A stretch of 64,000 nt of DNA, from assembly GCF_900115085.1 (NCBI RefSeq), contig NZ_FOVF01000017.1:28560-92559 (forward strand), written 5' to 3'. Shown piece after piece: positions 9,407 through 18,501 of this stretch; position 1 is the stretch's first letter, and every line of letters begins with the position of its first letter. This DNA is from Dokdonella immobilis (GTDB lineage: Bacteria > Pseudomonadota > Gammaproteobacteria > Xanthomonadales > Rhodanobacteraceae). A program made the translations under genes and the position numbers. The notes below the pieces were generated by a model. It was given only the letters and a program-made list of their open reading frames with translations. It did not search any database and was not told the origin of the DNA.

Positions 9407-12006
9407 ACCTCGGCAGCCGGTTTGCGCAGGTTGTAGTGCGATGCCATGACCGCACCATACGCGCCTGCCTCGGCGATCAGGATCACGTCGCCTTCTCGGC
9501 AGCCGGGCAGGCGCCGGTTGTTGCCGAGCACGTCGCCGGTCTCGCAGATCGGACCCACCACCTGGACGAGGTCCTCGGCCGCCTCGTCGAGACGCGATAG
9601 ATTGACGATCTCGTGCCAGGCTTCGTACAGCGCCGGACGGATCAGCGAGTTCATGCCGGCGTCGATGCCGACATAGTGGATATCGCCCTTGCGCTTGGTC
9701 TGGGTGACCCGGGCCAGCAGGACGCCGGCCTCGGCGACCAGGTAGCGGCCCGGCTCCATCCAGAGCTGGAATTGCGGATAGGCCTGCTTGACCTCGGCCA
9801 GGGCGGCACCGAGTGCATCGAGATCGAGCGGCAGGTCCTCGGGGCGCGAGGGCACGCCGAGGCCGCCACCGAGGTCGAGCACTTCGATGCGGTTGAACGG
9901 TTCGGCCAGGCTGGCCAGCTGGGCGTACACGGTCCGCCAGTGCTGCGCGTCGAGGATGCCCGAGCCGAGGTGCGCGTGCAGGCCGACGATGCGCGTGCCG
10001 TGCCGGCGCGCATGGGCGCGGAACGCCTCGATTTCATCGAGCGAAACGCCGAATTTCGATTGTGCGCCGCCGGTCTTGACCTTGTCGTGGTGGCCGCGTC
10101 CGGCGCCGAGGTCGACGCGCAGGAAGATTTCCCGGCCGGCGAAATCCGCGCCCCATTCGGCGATCGGATGCAGCGCGTCGAGGGTCACGCGCACGCCGGC
10201 GGCCAGGGCGGCGCGGTACTCTTCCCGCGGCGCGAAATTCGGCGTGAACAGGATGCGCTCGGCGGCCAGGGTCGGCAGGGTCGAACGCACCGCCTCGACC
10301 TCGTCCCACGAGACGCATTCGAAGGCGAAGCCCTCGGCGTGCAGGGTACGCAGGATCTGCGCGTGCGGATTGGCCTTCAGCGCATAGTGCCAGCGGTCGA
10401 CCATGCCGAGCGCGGCCAGGCCGCGGGCCTGCTCGCGGATCTGGTCGAGGCTGTAGACATAGCACGGCGTTGCTCCTGTCCCGAGTTCGAGCAGGGCCTT
10501 GCGTTCGCGGCGCCACCAGGCCGCCGGTCGCATCGCCGCGGCACCGTGGGCAAGTTCGCTCCAGCTCGGCCCGAACACCGACGCATCGTCGACGCGCATG
10601 ACCTCGGCGCGGATCAGCAATGCGTGCAGGCGCGGAATCAACGAATCGACCAGGCCCTCGTCGATGACGAAGGTCAGATTGAGATTGTTCGAGGACTGCG
10701 AGATCAGATGCACATCGAGGGCGCCGAATTCGGCGAGCACGGCCGAAAGCCGGTGCAGCATCGCACGCATGCCTCGACCGACCAGGGTGATCGCCGCGCA
10801 CGGCGCGATCACCTTGACCCGGCAGAACGCCTCGAGGTCGGCGCACAGCCGGGCCAGCACATCGGAATTGAGCAGGTTGTCGGACGGATCGAGCGAGACC
10901 GTCACGTTGGTCTCGGCCGAGCCGATCAGGTCGACCGACAGGCCATGGCGCTTGAACGCCTCGAACACGTCGGCAAGGAAGCCGACCTGCTGCCACATGC
11001 TGATCGATTCCATCGAGACCAGGGTGATGCCCTTGCGCGAACTGATCGCCTTGACGCTCGGCGCGCCGGCCTGCGTGTTCCAGACGATTTCGGTACCCGG
11101 CAGGTCGGGCCGGTTGGTGTCCTTGATGCGGATCGGCACACGACTGTCGCGGACCGGATGGATGCAGCGCGGATGCAGGACCTTGGCGCCGGTGGTCGCG
11201 ATTTCCTGCGCTTCGGCATAGTCGAGCCGGGACAGCAGGCGGGCATCGGGCACCTGGCGCGGATTGGCGCTGAACATGCCGGGCACGTCGGTCCAGATCT
11301 CGACCACCTCGGCCTTGAGCAAGGCACCGAAATAGGCCGCCGAGGTATCCGAGCCGCCGCGACCGAGCACGGCGGTTGCGCCATCGCCGCTGCGTGCGAT
11401 GAATCCCTGGGCGATGAACACATCGCCACGAGCCGCCAGCTTGGCCGTGATCGCCGGATCATGGCGAACCTGCACCGATGCCGACAGCCAGCGTGCCCAG
11501 TCGCCCTGGTTGGGCAGTGCCTCGGCGCGGAAAAAGTCGCGGGAGTCGAGCCAGTGCGTGGTCAGCCCGAGGCTGTTGAGATAGAGCGCGCCGAGCGTGC
11601 TCGAGGACAATTCGCCGAGTGCAAGCAGTTCGGCCTGCCACGGCAATGCCCCGCTGGGCCGGCGCGGATCCGCGAGCAACTGGTCGAGCCGCGCCAGCCA
11701 GGCATCGATGGCATTGCGCTTGGGCAGACCGAGTTCGCCGAACAGGGTGTGGTGGCGGGCGATGATCGCTTCGCGCAATTCCTGGCAGCGTTGCCCGTCG
11801 GCGTGTCCCTCACCGATGCCCTTGAGCATGTCGGTGATCCCCGACAATGCGGAAACGACGATCAGCACGCGCCGGCCGGCCTCGCGGTGGCTCGCCGCGA
11901 TGCTGGCGATATTGTCCCAGCGTGGACGCGTGGAGACACTGGTGCCGCCGAACTTGAGGACGACCCAGGGGGCGTCTTCCGGCAGCGTTGCGGGAATTGA
12001 ATTCAC
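9397..12006 (-). CDS. lysAC: Bifunctional aspartate kinase / diaminopimelate decarboxylase
   Basis: Fusion of the first and last enzymes of lysine biosynthesis, 869 residues. The aspartokinase half (about 1-480) has VVLKFGGTSVS at 15-25, GRGGSDTSA near 215 and EIWTDVPG near 236, followed by regulatory ACT-type segments (about 325-480). The decarboxylase half (about 490-869) has the PLP lysine K544 in YALKANPHAQ, the glycine-rich DLGGGLGVPS, EPGRYLV and the active-site CETGD. The kinase probably responds to lysine through its ACT domains, as in the family. It lies upstream of murL-murD2 with a 10-nt overlap, so DAP and D-Glu functions share a transcript. Confidence 0.94.
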   Translation of the reverse strand: MNSIPATLPEDAPWVVLKFGGTSVSTRPRWDNIASIAASHREAGRRVLIVVSALSGITDMLKGIGEGHADGQRCQELREAIIARHHTLFGELGLPKRNAIDAWLARLDQLLADPRRPSGALPWQAELLALGELSSSTLGALYLNSLGLTTHWLDSRDFFRAEALPNQGDWARWLSASVQVRHDPAITAKLAARGDVFIAQGFIARSGDGATAVLGRGGSDTSAAYFGALLKAEVVEIWTDVPGMFSANPRQVPDARLLSRLDYAEAQEIATTGAKVLHPRCIHPVRDSRVPIRIKDTNRPDLPGTEIVWNTQAGAPSVKAISSRKGITLVSMESISMWQQVGFLADVFEAFKRHGLSVDLIGSAETNVTVSLDPSDNLLNSDVLARLCADLEAFCRVKVIAPCAAITLVGRGMRAMLHRLSAVLAEFGALDVHLISQSSNNLNLTFVIDEGLVDSLIPRLHALLIRAEVMRVDDASVFGPSWSELAHGAAAMRPAAWWRRERKALLELGTGATPCYVYSLDQIREQARGLAALGMVDRWHYALKANPHAQILRTLHAEGFAFECVSWDEVEAVRSTLPTLAAERILFTPNFAPREEYRAALAAGVRVTLDALHPIAEWGADFAGREIFLRVDLGAGRGHHDKVKTGGAQSKFGVSLDEIEAFRAHARRHGTRIVGLHAHLGSGILDAQHWRTVYAQLASLAEPFNRIEVLDLGGGLGVPSRPEDLPLDLDALGAALAEVKQAYPQFQLWMEPGRYLVAEAGVLLARVTQTKRKGDIHYVGIDAGMNSLIRPALYEAWHEIVNLSRLDEAAEDLVQVVGPICETGDVLGNNRRLPGCREGDVILIAEAGAYGAVMASHYNLRKPAAEVCL

Positions 12007-12367
12007 GATTCAGCGCATCGGCAGCGATGAGGTAATTGGAGCGAACCCGCATTCTTCGGTGCAACGCAGCAAAAGGCAATGGCGGGACGAAATCCTTTGG
12101 CCGGACGCTCGATCAGCGCAATCCCGAGGCCATCATCCGCTGCCTGGAACCCTTCTCCCCCGGGAGAAGGTGCCGAAGGCGGATGAGGGTTCGGGCTTGC
12201 GGCGAGCTCGAACATGACGCGCTGTGCGTACCCTCACCGCATCCCCTCTCCCGAAGGGAGCGGGGCTTGAAGCTGCACTTCCTTCTCCCCAAGGCAATGA
12301 CATCGATGCCCGCAGCATCAATGGCCAAAGCGGAGATCTGCTTGGTAATCGATCGAGGATTTCACAC
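12007..12367. other. Gene-free interval upstream of lysAC
   Basis: 361 bp between the lysAC start and the end of the copper-chaperone gene. It contains the CCTTCTCCC-type repeat described separately and must hold the lysAC promoter. No open frame with convincing coding character and no riboswitch-like structure was recognised. Confidence 0.5.
12151..12290. repeat. Dispersed CCTTCTCCC...GGATGAGGG repeat
   Basis: A palindrome CCTTCTCCCccGGGAGAAGG is followed by gccgaaggcGGATGAGGG and, in inverted order, CCCTCACCGCATCCCC TCTCCCgaaGGGAG. The same word set (GGGAGAAGGTG, GGATGAGGGT, CCCTCATCC) recurs in the tandem block at 40.6-40.9 kb, so this is one member of a dispersed intergenic repeat family of this genome. 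Confidence 0.7.
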
Positions 12368-12835
12368 TCAGTGGTGGTGCTGGTGCCCTTCGCCGCCCGA
12401 CGCATCGACCGCCTGCACATCGAACATCGCCGGCACCCGTTGGCCATCGGAGAGCAGGAACGTGATCTCGATACGGTCGCCGGGCACGACCTCGCGCCTT
12501 GGTTGCATGAGCATCAGGTGCAGGCCGCCCGGGGCGAACTTGACCTCCTCGCCCGGCGCGATTTCGAGATGGTTGAGTTCACGCATGCGCGAGACGCCGT
12601 TTTCGATGACGGTCTGGTGCACGGTCACGGTCAGGAAACGGTCGCTTTGCGCGGCCAGGATGCTGACGGGCGCATCACCCGAGTTCTTCAGGGTCAGGTA
12701 GCCGGCCAGCATGTCGACGCCGGGCGGCGCCTGCGGAATCCAGGCGTTCGATACACCGAGCTGACTGGCGGCGAACGCGCACGGCATCAGCACGAACACG
12801 ATCACGGTTGCGAAAAGGCGTTGCAGGATCTTCAT
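12368..12835 (-). CDS. PCu(A)C-type periplasmic copper chaperone
   Basis: Periplasmic Cu(I) chaperone of 155 residues with a signal peptide (about 1-22, ending AFA). The family motif H-x10-M-x21-H-x-M is present exactly: H73, M84, H106 and M108. The optional first Met is replaced (HQ). The C-terminus ends in a His-rich tail (GHQHHH), a likely extra metal site. Homologues deliver copper to the CuA centre of cytochrome oxidase or buffer copper stress. No SCO or oxidase gene is adjacent, so the partner is unknown. Confidence 0.88.
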   Translation of the reverse strand: MKILQRLFATVIVFVLMPCAFAASQLGVSNAWIPQAPPGVDMLAGYLTLKNSGDAPVSILAAQSDRFLTVTVHQTVIENGVSRMRELNHLEIAPGEEVKFAPGGLHLMLMQPRREVVPGDRIEITFLLSDGQRVPAMFDVQAVDASGGEGHQHHH

Positions 12836-12995
12836 CGGTTTCTCCGCAGCAAGCTTTCATCATAGCCCCCTGCCCCACCGAATCGAATGACACCGATTGC
12901 CGCACGCGCCTCCGCCACCCCAGCGCCTTCTCCATGCTGGCCTATACTGGCCCGAACGAATCCCGAATCCCGAATCCCCAATCCCGAGCCCAAAA

Positions 12996-13760
12996 ATGAG
13001 CGTACTCGACATCCTCAGGCATGACGCCATCCATGAGCTGCGCATGGCCCGACCGCCGGTCAACGCACTCGATCCCGAACTGATCCGCAGCCTGCACGAG
13101 GCCGTGCTCGCCGCACCCGGCAACGGCGCCCGCGGCATCGTCCTGTCCGGTCGCGAAGGCATGTTCTCGGCCGGCCTCGACGTGCCAAACCTGCTGCAGC
13201 TCGATCGCAAGGGCATGAGCGAGGTCTGGATGAATTTCGTCGGCCTGCTTGAAGCGCTGGCGCGCTCACCGGTGCCGGTGGTGGCCGCCATCACCGGACA
13301 CAGCCCGGCCGGCGGGGCCGTGCTGACGCTGTTCTGCGACTACCGCATCATGGCCCGCGGTCCGTTCCGCATCGGCCTCAACGAAGTCGAAGTGGGTCTG
13401 GTCGTGCCCGAGCTCATCCAGGCCGCGATGCGTCGCCTGCTCGGCTCGCACCGGGCCGAGCGCCTGATGGTCGCCGGTGCCATGATCGAGGCCGAGCAGG
13501 CCGAGGCGATCGGATTCGTCGATGAACTGGCCGAAACCGAACGGGTCGTAGGCCGCGCCATCGCCTGGTTGCAGGACCTGCTCACGCGGCCGCCCCAGGC
13601 CATGAGCGAAACGCGCCGCCTGGCCCGCGCCGATCTGGTCGCCCCGTTTGAAGGCAAGGCGACCGTCAGTAACGACGAATTCGCCGAACGCTGGTTTTCC
13701 GAGGAATCGCAGACCGTGCTCAGCGCGATGGTCGCCCGACTCAAGGCCAAACACGCCTGA
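12996..13760 (+). CDS. Enoyl-CoA hydratase/isomerase family protein
   Basis: Crotonase-fold protein of 254 residues. FSAGLDVPNLL (oxyanion-forming segment) and HSPAGGAVLTLFCDYRI (second oxyanion motif) are clear; the middle helix LLGSHRAERLMVAG is typical of the superfamily. ATG 12996 is preferred over an upstream in-frame ATG because conservation begins at SVLDILRH; the upstream stretch is GAATCCC microrepeat and does not look coding. The reaction (hydratase, 3,2-isomerase or other) cannot be fixed from these motifs. Confidence 0.85.
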   Translation: MSVLDILRHDAIHELRMARPPVNALDPELIRSLHEAVLAAPGNGARGIVLSGREGMFSAGLDVPNLLQLDRKGMSEVWMNFVGLLEALARSPVPVVAAITGHSPAGGAVLTLFCDYRIMARGPFRIGLNEVEVGLVVPELIQAAMRRLLGSHRAERLMVAGAMIEAEQAEAIGFVDELAETERVVGRAIAWLQDLLTRPPQAMSETRRLARADLVAPFEGKATVSNDEFAERWFSEESQTVLSAMVARLKAKHA

Positions 13761-13802
13761 ACGATCGCCTGCGCTCGTTCAAGCGGGCCACCTGATGGCT
13801 CG

Positions 13803-14174
13803 CTAGACGGGGCGAAGCTGCTCGGCCAGCGAGCGCGTCCTCTCGTTGACCACATCGCCGGTGTGCAAGGTCGACTTGCGCTCGACCAGCATGACGAGGC
13901 ATTGCTGCTCAGCGACCGGATTGTGGCGCACGCCTTTCGGCACGACGTACAGATCACCTTCGCCGAGCTCGATTACGCCTTCCTCGAGTTCGATGCGCAG
14001 ATTTCCCCGCAGCACGAAGAACAGCTCGTCCTCGTCCTGGTGGGCGTGCCATCCGAACACGCCTTCGAGGCAGGCGACCTTGACGTAGGCATCATCGAGC
14101 TCGGCGATGATGCGCGGCGACCAGCGCTCGGTCAGCGCAGCGGCGATATTCGCTGGCGAAACAACCTTGGGCAT
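13803..14174 (-). CDS. Small cupin-domain protein
   Basis: Single-domain cupin of 123 residues. The two cupin motifs are visible: GWHAHQDEDELFFVLRG (metal-binding HxH...E) and GDLYVVPKGVRHNP (the distal His). It starts at ATG 14174, converges with the enoyl-CoA hydratase gene and has no operon partner. Cupins of this size are often sugar or small-molecule binding or isomerase proteins; no specific role is visible. Confidence 0.8.
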   Translation of the reverse strand: MPKVVSPANIAAALTERWSPRIIAELDDAYVKVACLEGVFGWHAHQDEDELFFVLRGNLRIELEEGVIELGEGDLYVVPKGVRHNPVAEQQCLVMLVERKSTLHTGDVVNERTRSLAEQLRPV

Positions 14175-14459
14175 GGAGACTCCGTTCAGGCAGATGCCGG
14201 GAGCATACGACAATCGCTTCGCGTCAGCAGAATCGGCTTGTCCTGCGGAATCCGGCCGGCGACCGTTTGACCTGCGAGACCATACGGCCTCATGCAAGCG
14301 GCAATCCATGGCCCACACGCATCCATGCTCCCGTAGTCGGAACTCACTCAGCCTCAAGACCTAGGCCGCCCTGCGCTGTCGGTTTTGTCCGCCACCTGCG
14401 ATAAAAGGCGGTCTGCTTGGCGTCCACAGGGGGCGCCGGGACCCGTCCCGAGGAATGCC

Positions 14460-16667
14460 ATGAAACCACGAGTCATCGCGATGGGCGCGCTCGCGTTCGC
14501 CATTGCCCAGTGCCTGTCCGGCCTTGCTGCCGCCGAAACCCCCGCCACCCCCGGCGAGACGTCTTCCGAGCGCAACGAATTGCCGAAGGTCGAAGTGCGT
14601 GAACGCCGCTCGGACGACACCCGGCCGAAACTGCAGCACATCATGAAGGAAGTCGACGGCCCGCTGATCACGGTCACCAAGAAGACCTCGATCACCAAGC
14701 TCGATTCGGTTCCGACCGTGGTCGACAACAACCTGCGCGCGCTGTTCGCGCAAACGCCGGGCCTGTTCGTCTCCGAGCAGCAATCCCCGGGCCAGGCCAA
14801 CCTGAGCTATCGCGGCATCGGCAATCCGCAGGAGTCGGAATTCGTCACGGTCATGCTCGACGGCATTCCGCTGATGTCGGACTGGATCGGCTATCCGACC
14901 ATCTACACCCTGCCGCTGCCGCAGCAGATCTCCGAAGTACAGCTGATCCGCGGCGGCAGTTCATTGCTGTACGGACCCGAGCCGCCTCCGGTCGTCAACA
15001 TGATCAGCCGCAAGCCGGTCGCCGATCGGGCCCTGGCCGGATATACCGAGGCGGTCGTCGGCAGCAACGGCCTGTTCGGTTCGTTCAACCAGTTGTCCGG
15101 CACCTCGGGCAGCTGGGACTACCTGGCCGATGCGCACTACCGCACCAGCGACGGCGAGCGCGACAACGGCGACTCGACCCTGCGCGGCGCCGACCTGCAT
15201 ATCGGCTACACCTCCGAAGACAATGCGCATACCTTCCTCGATCTGCGCATCTCGCAGCTCGAAACCGGCGATCCCGGCAAGCTCAGCTATCCGCAGTTCC
15301 TGGCCGATGAGGAGCAGTCGCCGACGCCCTACAACAAGCTCTGGACCGATCGCTACGTACTGAGCCTGACCGACGAGCGCTACTTCAGCGAGGACACCGA
15401 ACTGGTGACCAAGCTCTGGGGCGGATACCAGGACAATGCCTCGCGTTCGCAGGATCGCGGCGCGGCACCGACCACGGCGACCCTGCAGGACGATCAATTC
15501 CGTTTCTACGGCCTCGATGCACGCATGCTGCATCGCTGGGGCCGCGGCAATGCGTTGACCGTCGGCACCACGGTCTACCATTCCGACGCGCCATTCCGCC
15601 AGTTCACGACGGACGGCCTGAAGCCCGACCGCTATGACCGCTATGGCGTGCCGTGCGCGTCGCCGGCGGCGAAGAACTGTGCGCGCCTGCGCCAGGATCG
15701 CTCGACCGACTACGCGGCCGTATATGCCGAAAACGTGTTCCGCTTCGCCGGCGGCTGGCATTTCGTGCCGTCCGTGCGCATCGAGCGCGAAGAGGTCGAC
15801 ATCAACGAGAGCATCAAGCCACCGAACCTGAGTCGCGGCCTGGTCGATCGCAAGGTCAGCCACACGGTGCCGCTGTTCGGCCTCGGCTTCGGCAACGATT
15901 TCGGTCGCGGCAACGAAACCTATTTCAACGTTTCCCAAGGCTGGCGTCCGGTCCGCTATTTCGACATCGGCTCGCCGTTCGGCAACACCTCGCCCGATCC
16001 GATCAACGATCCCGATCCGACCCACGTACTGTCGTGGGAAGCCGGCGTCCACGGCACGCCGGCCGACGGCCTGTTCTACGATGTCAGCCTGTTCCGGATC
16101 GACGTCAAGGATCGCATCGAATCGCAGCAGATCCCGAATGCGCCGCCCGGAAACACGATCAACGTCAACACCGGCGATACCCGCCATCGCGGTTTCGAGG
16201 GCCAGGTCGACTACGACTTCCTCGCTGCAGCCGATCCCAAGACGAACCGCCACCTGTCGGTGTTCGCCAGCCTGAGCCTGCTCGATTCGGACTTCACCTC
16301 GTCGAATCGCGGCTTCGTCGGCAACACGCCGGCATTCTCGCCAAGCCACCTGGCCCGAATCGGCATGGCCTACCGCGAGGACAAGAAGTTCAAGTTCGCG
16401 TTGTCGGTGGTCTCGGTGGCCAGCCAGTACTGGCAGGATTCCAACCTCGACAATGCCACTCCCGAGGCGAGCAATTACATCCCGGCCAAGGTCCCTTCCT
16501 ACACGGTGGCCGACCTGTCGGCCGACTGGTGGGTCGCTCCGCAGATCCGCCTGCTCGGCGGCGTCTCGAACATCGCCGACAAGAAGTACTACGCGCGTGT
16601 GTTTGGCGGCGGTCTCGAGCCGGCCATCGGCCGCACCGCCTACATCGGCGCCTCCTGGGAATTCTGA
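14460..16667 (+). CDS. TonB-dependent outer-membrane receptor (FecA-like)
   Basis: TonB-dependent receptor of 735 residues. It has a signal peptide (residues 1-25), a TonB-box region followed by a plug domain (SVPTVVDNNLRALFAQTPG, then the VQLIRGGSSLLYGPEPPPVVNMI plug motif region), and a 22-strand-type barrel ending in the aromatic C-terminus YIGASWEF. Closest resemblance by memory is to iron(III)-dicitrate-type receptors. There is no adjacent FecR/sigma pair, so signalling function is unlikely. ATG 14460 gives the best signal peptide and has a GAGG site upstream. Confidence 0.88.
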   Translation: MKPRVIAMGALAFAIAQCLSGLAAAETPATPGETSSERNELPKVEVRERRSDDTRPKLQHIMKEVDGPLITVTKKTSITKLDSVPTVVDNNLRALFAQTPGLFVSEQQSPGQANLSYRGIGNPQESEFVTVMLDGIPLMSDWIGYPTIYTLPLPQQISEVQLIRGGSSLLYGPEPPPVVNMISRKPVADRALAGYTEAVVGSNGLFGSFNQLSGTSGSWDYLADAHYRTSDGERDNGDSTLRGADLHIGYTSEDNAHTFLDLRISQLETGDPGKLSYPQFLADEEQSPTPYNKLWTDRYVLSLTDERYFSEDTELVTKLWGGYQDNASRSQDRGAAPTTATLQDDQFRFYGLDARMLHRWGRGNALTVGTTVYHSDAPFRQFTTDGLKPDRYDRYGVPCASPAAKNCARLRQDRSTDYAAVYAENVFRFAGGWHFVPSVRIEREEVDINESIKPPNLSRGLVDRKVSHTVPLFGLGFGNDFGRGNETYFNVSQGWRPVRYFDIGSPFGNTSPDPINDPDPTHVLSWEAGVHGTPADGLFYDVSLFRIDVKDRIESQQIPNAPPGNTINVNTGDTRHRGFEGQVDYDFLAAADPKTNRHLSVFASLSLLDSDFTSSNRGFVGNTPAFSPSHLARIGMAYREDKKFKFALSVVSVASQYWQDSNLDNATPEASNYIPAKVPSYTVADLSADWWVAPQIRLLGGVSNIADKKYYARVFGGGLEPAIGRTAYIGASWEF

Positions 16668-16677
16668 GCAACCGACA

Positions 16678-16700
16678 CGTGCCCGGCCTCGCCGGGCACG
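16678..16700 (+). terminator. GC-rich hairpin after the TonB receptor gene
   Basis: CGTGCCCGGC-ctc-GCCGGGCACG forms a perfect 10-bp stem 10 bp after the receptor stop, followed by a pyrimidine tract (TTCCTCCC). Position between convergent genes suits a terminator; the weak T-tract leaves it uncertain. Confidence 0.6.
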
Positions 16701-16745
16701 TTCCTCCCGGGACTGCGAAACCCGGCTTGAAGCAGCGACCCGGTC

Positions 16746-18416
16746 TCAGCCGGCGAAGCGTTCGACCCGGTTCCTGCCCAGATCCTTGGCTCGATAGAGC
16801 GCGCGATCGGCAGCCCTGAACAGCTCGTCCAGTTCGGCGAACTCCCTGTCACGCGTGCTTGCCACGCCAATGCTGACCGTGATCGGCGAATCGACCGATG
16901 TCGCGCTCTCGACGATGCGGCGCAGCGATTCGGCCACTTCCGCCGCTTCCTTGCCATCGGTCCCGGGAAGGATCAGGGCAAACTCCTCGCCGCCGAAGCG
17001 ACAGACGTGATCGCCCCGACGCACGCCATTGCCGAGTCGTTCGGCGACCTGTCGCAGCACTTCGTCCCCGCGAACATGGCCGTGCTGGTCGTTGAACCGC
17101 TTGAAATGATCGATGTCGACGACGAGCAATGCCAGCGCGCCATTGCCGCGCCGGGCACGCTCGAACTCGGCTGCGGCCACCTCGTCGAAGTAGCGCCGGT
17201 TGGGCACGCGGGTCAGGGTATCGGTACGGCTCTGCCGCTGGAGTTCGCGGACCCGGCTGGCCAGGGCCAGCGACAACAGCACCATCTCGATCAGCGAACC
17301 GAGCTGGAATCCGTTCTGGGTCAACATGTTGTGCGGCAGCACGCCGAACACCTTGAGCATGTAGGTGAGCACGCCGACCAGCAGCATGCCCCAGGCGATC
17401 ATGAAGAAGCGCGCCGGCCGATAGCCCCTGACGAGGCCCAGCGTTCCGAGGGTCAGGATCAGCGAGACCATGACCACCGTCAGGATCGCGATCGGCAGGA
17501 TCAGCAACGAATACGGCATGAAGAACGAGGCCACCAGGCCGATTCCCGCCAGCGCCTGGGTGACGACGGCAAGCGTGTCGAGCCGGCGTGCGAAGCTGGC
17601 CGTACCGAGGAACGTGCGCGTGAACTGCATGCCGAAGATCAGCGTGAACGACAGCATCACGAGCAGTGACTGGTTGCCCCAGGCCGGACTGTCCGGCCAC
17701 AGGAACTCGAAGGCGAGGCCGTTGTGGATCGCGAAATAGATGCCGTAGCTCGCCGCATACAGCAGGTAGAAGATGAAGGCGCGATCGCGAACGATCAGGA
17801 AGATGAAGAAGTTGTAGAGAACAAGGACGATGAAACCGCCATAGTAGGCGCCGTAGGCCAGCTGCTCGCCGCTCAGCGCGCCGACCAGGGCATGCGTTCC
17901 GTAAACGGCAAGACTGAGGTCGACCGGACCGCCCGATGCGGCACGGACGTAGTAGGTGCGTTCGCTGTTGGCTGGCACGTCGAGGTCGAACAAGAAGTCC
18001 CGATGCGCGAACTCGCGGGTCGAGAAGACGCTTCGATCGCCGGTCGCGGTATGCCGCCAGCTGCCGTCGCGCTGTTGCGCCCATAGTTCGAGATGGTCGA
18101 TCAGCGGATAGTCTTCGCGCAGGACGACGTGACGGTCGCCTTCGGCGGGGTTGGTCAGGGTGAAGCGGACCCACCATGCGGAGCTGGTGAATCCGAAATT
18201 GGTGCCCATGGCCGGGGCGGGGCGAAAGTCGCCGGAGGCGCGAACGCTGTCGAAATCCAGATGGCCTTCCGGATCCTCGAGCACGTCCATGGCCGGGATG
18301 ACCTTCTCGAACGAGAAGCCCCCATCTACTCTCTGTGGAGCCGCATGGGCAAGCGCCAGAACGGCGAATGCAAATACCAGGGTCGTGACGACAAACCGGG
18401 TCCAGTGTTCAAGCAT
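16746..18416 (-). CDS. Membrane diguanylate cyclase, 7TMR-DISM sensor with GGDEF output
   Basis: Protein of 556 residues. A signal peptide leads into a periplasmic 7TMR-DISM extracellular domain (about 30-175), seven membrane segments of the 7TM-DISM type (about 180-385), a short coiled linker and a C-terminal GGDEF domain. The active-site loop reads GGEEF (about 475-479), a competent variant, and the inhibitory RxxD I-site (RRGD) stands exactly five residues before it. It should therefore make c-di-GMP under product inhibition, sensing an unknown periplasmic ligand. ATG 18416 is taken as start; an ATG 36 nt upstream is possible. Confidence 0.9.
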   Translation of the reverse strand: MLEHWTRFVVTTLVFAFAVLALAHAAPQRVDGGFSFEKVIPAMDVLEDPEGHLDFDSVRASGDFRPAPAMGTNFGFTSSAWWVRFTLTNPAEGDRHVVLREDYPLIDHLELWAQQRDGSWRHTATGDRSVFSTREFAHRDFLFDLDVPANSERTYYVRAASGGPVDLSLAVYGTHALVGALSGEQLAYGAYYGGFIVLVLYNFFIFLIVRDRAFIFYLLYAASYGIYFAIHNGLAFEFLWPDSPAWGNQSLLVMLSFTLIFGMQFTRTFLGTASFARRLDTLAVVTQALAGIGLVASFFMPYSLLILPIAILTVVMVSLILTLGTLGLVRGYRPARFFMIAWGMLLVGVLTYMLKVFGVLPHNMLTQNGFQLGSLIEMVLLSLALASRVRELQRQSRTDTLTRVPNRRYFDEVAAAEFERARRGNGALALLVVDIDHFKRFNDQHGHVRGDEVLRQVAERLGNGVRRGDHVCRFGGEEFALILPGTDGKEAAEVAESLRRIVESATSVDSPITVSIGVASTRDREFAELDELFRAADRALYRAKDLGRNRVERFAG

Positions 18417-18501
18417 GGCCTTGGATCGATTCCCCGTAGTCGGTCGCCGCATGCGATTCGTGCCTAGAATAGCAGGCTACGACTCAGGGGGAGTTTGGTC
18501 C

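Noticed and set aside
9613..12000. 795-codon open frame opposite lysAC
   Set aside because: Antisense to a clearly conserved fusion enzyme; composition reflects high GC and shows no family motifs.
12007..12150. Lysine riboswitch upstream of lysAC
   Set aside because: No conserved lysine-riboswitch helices or T-rich terminator could be seen, and the class is uncommon here.
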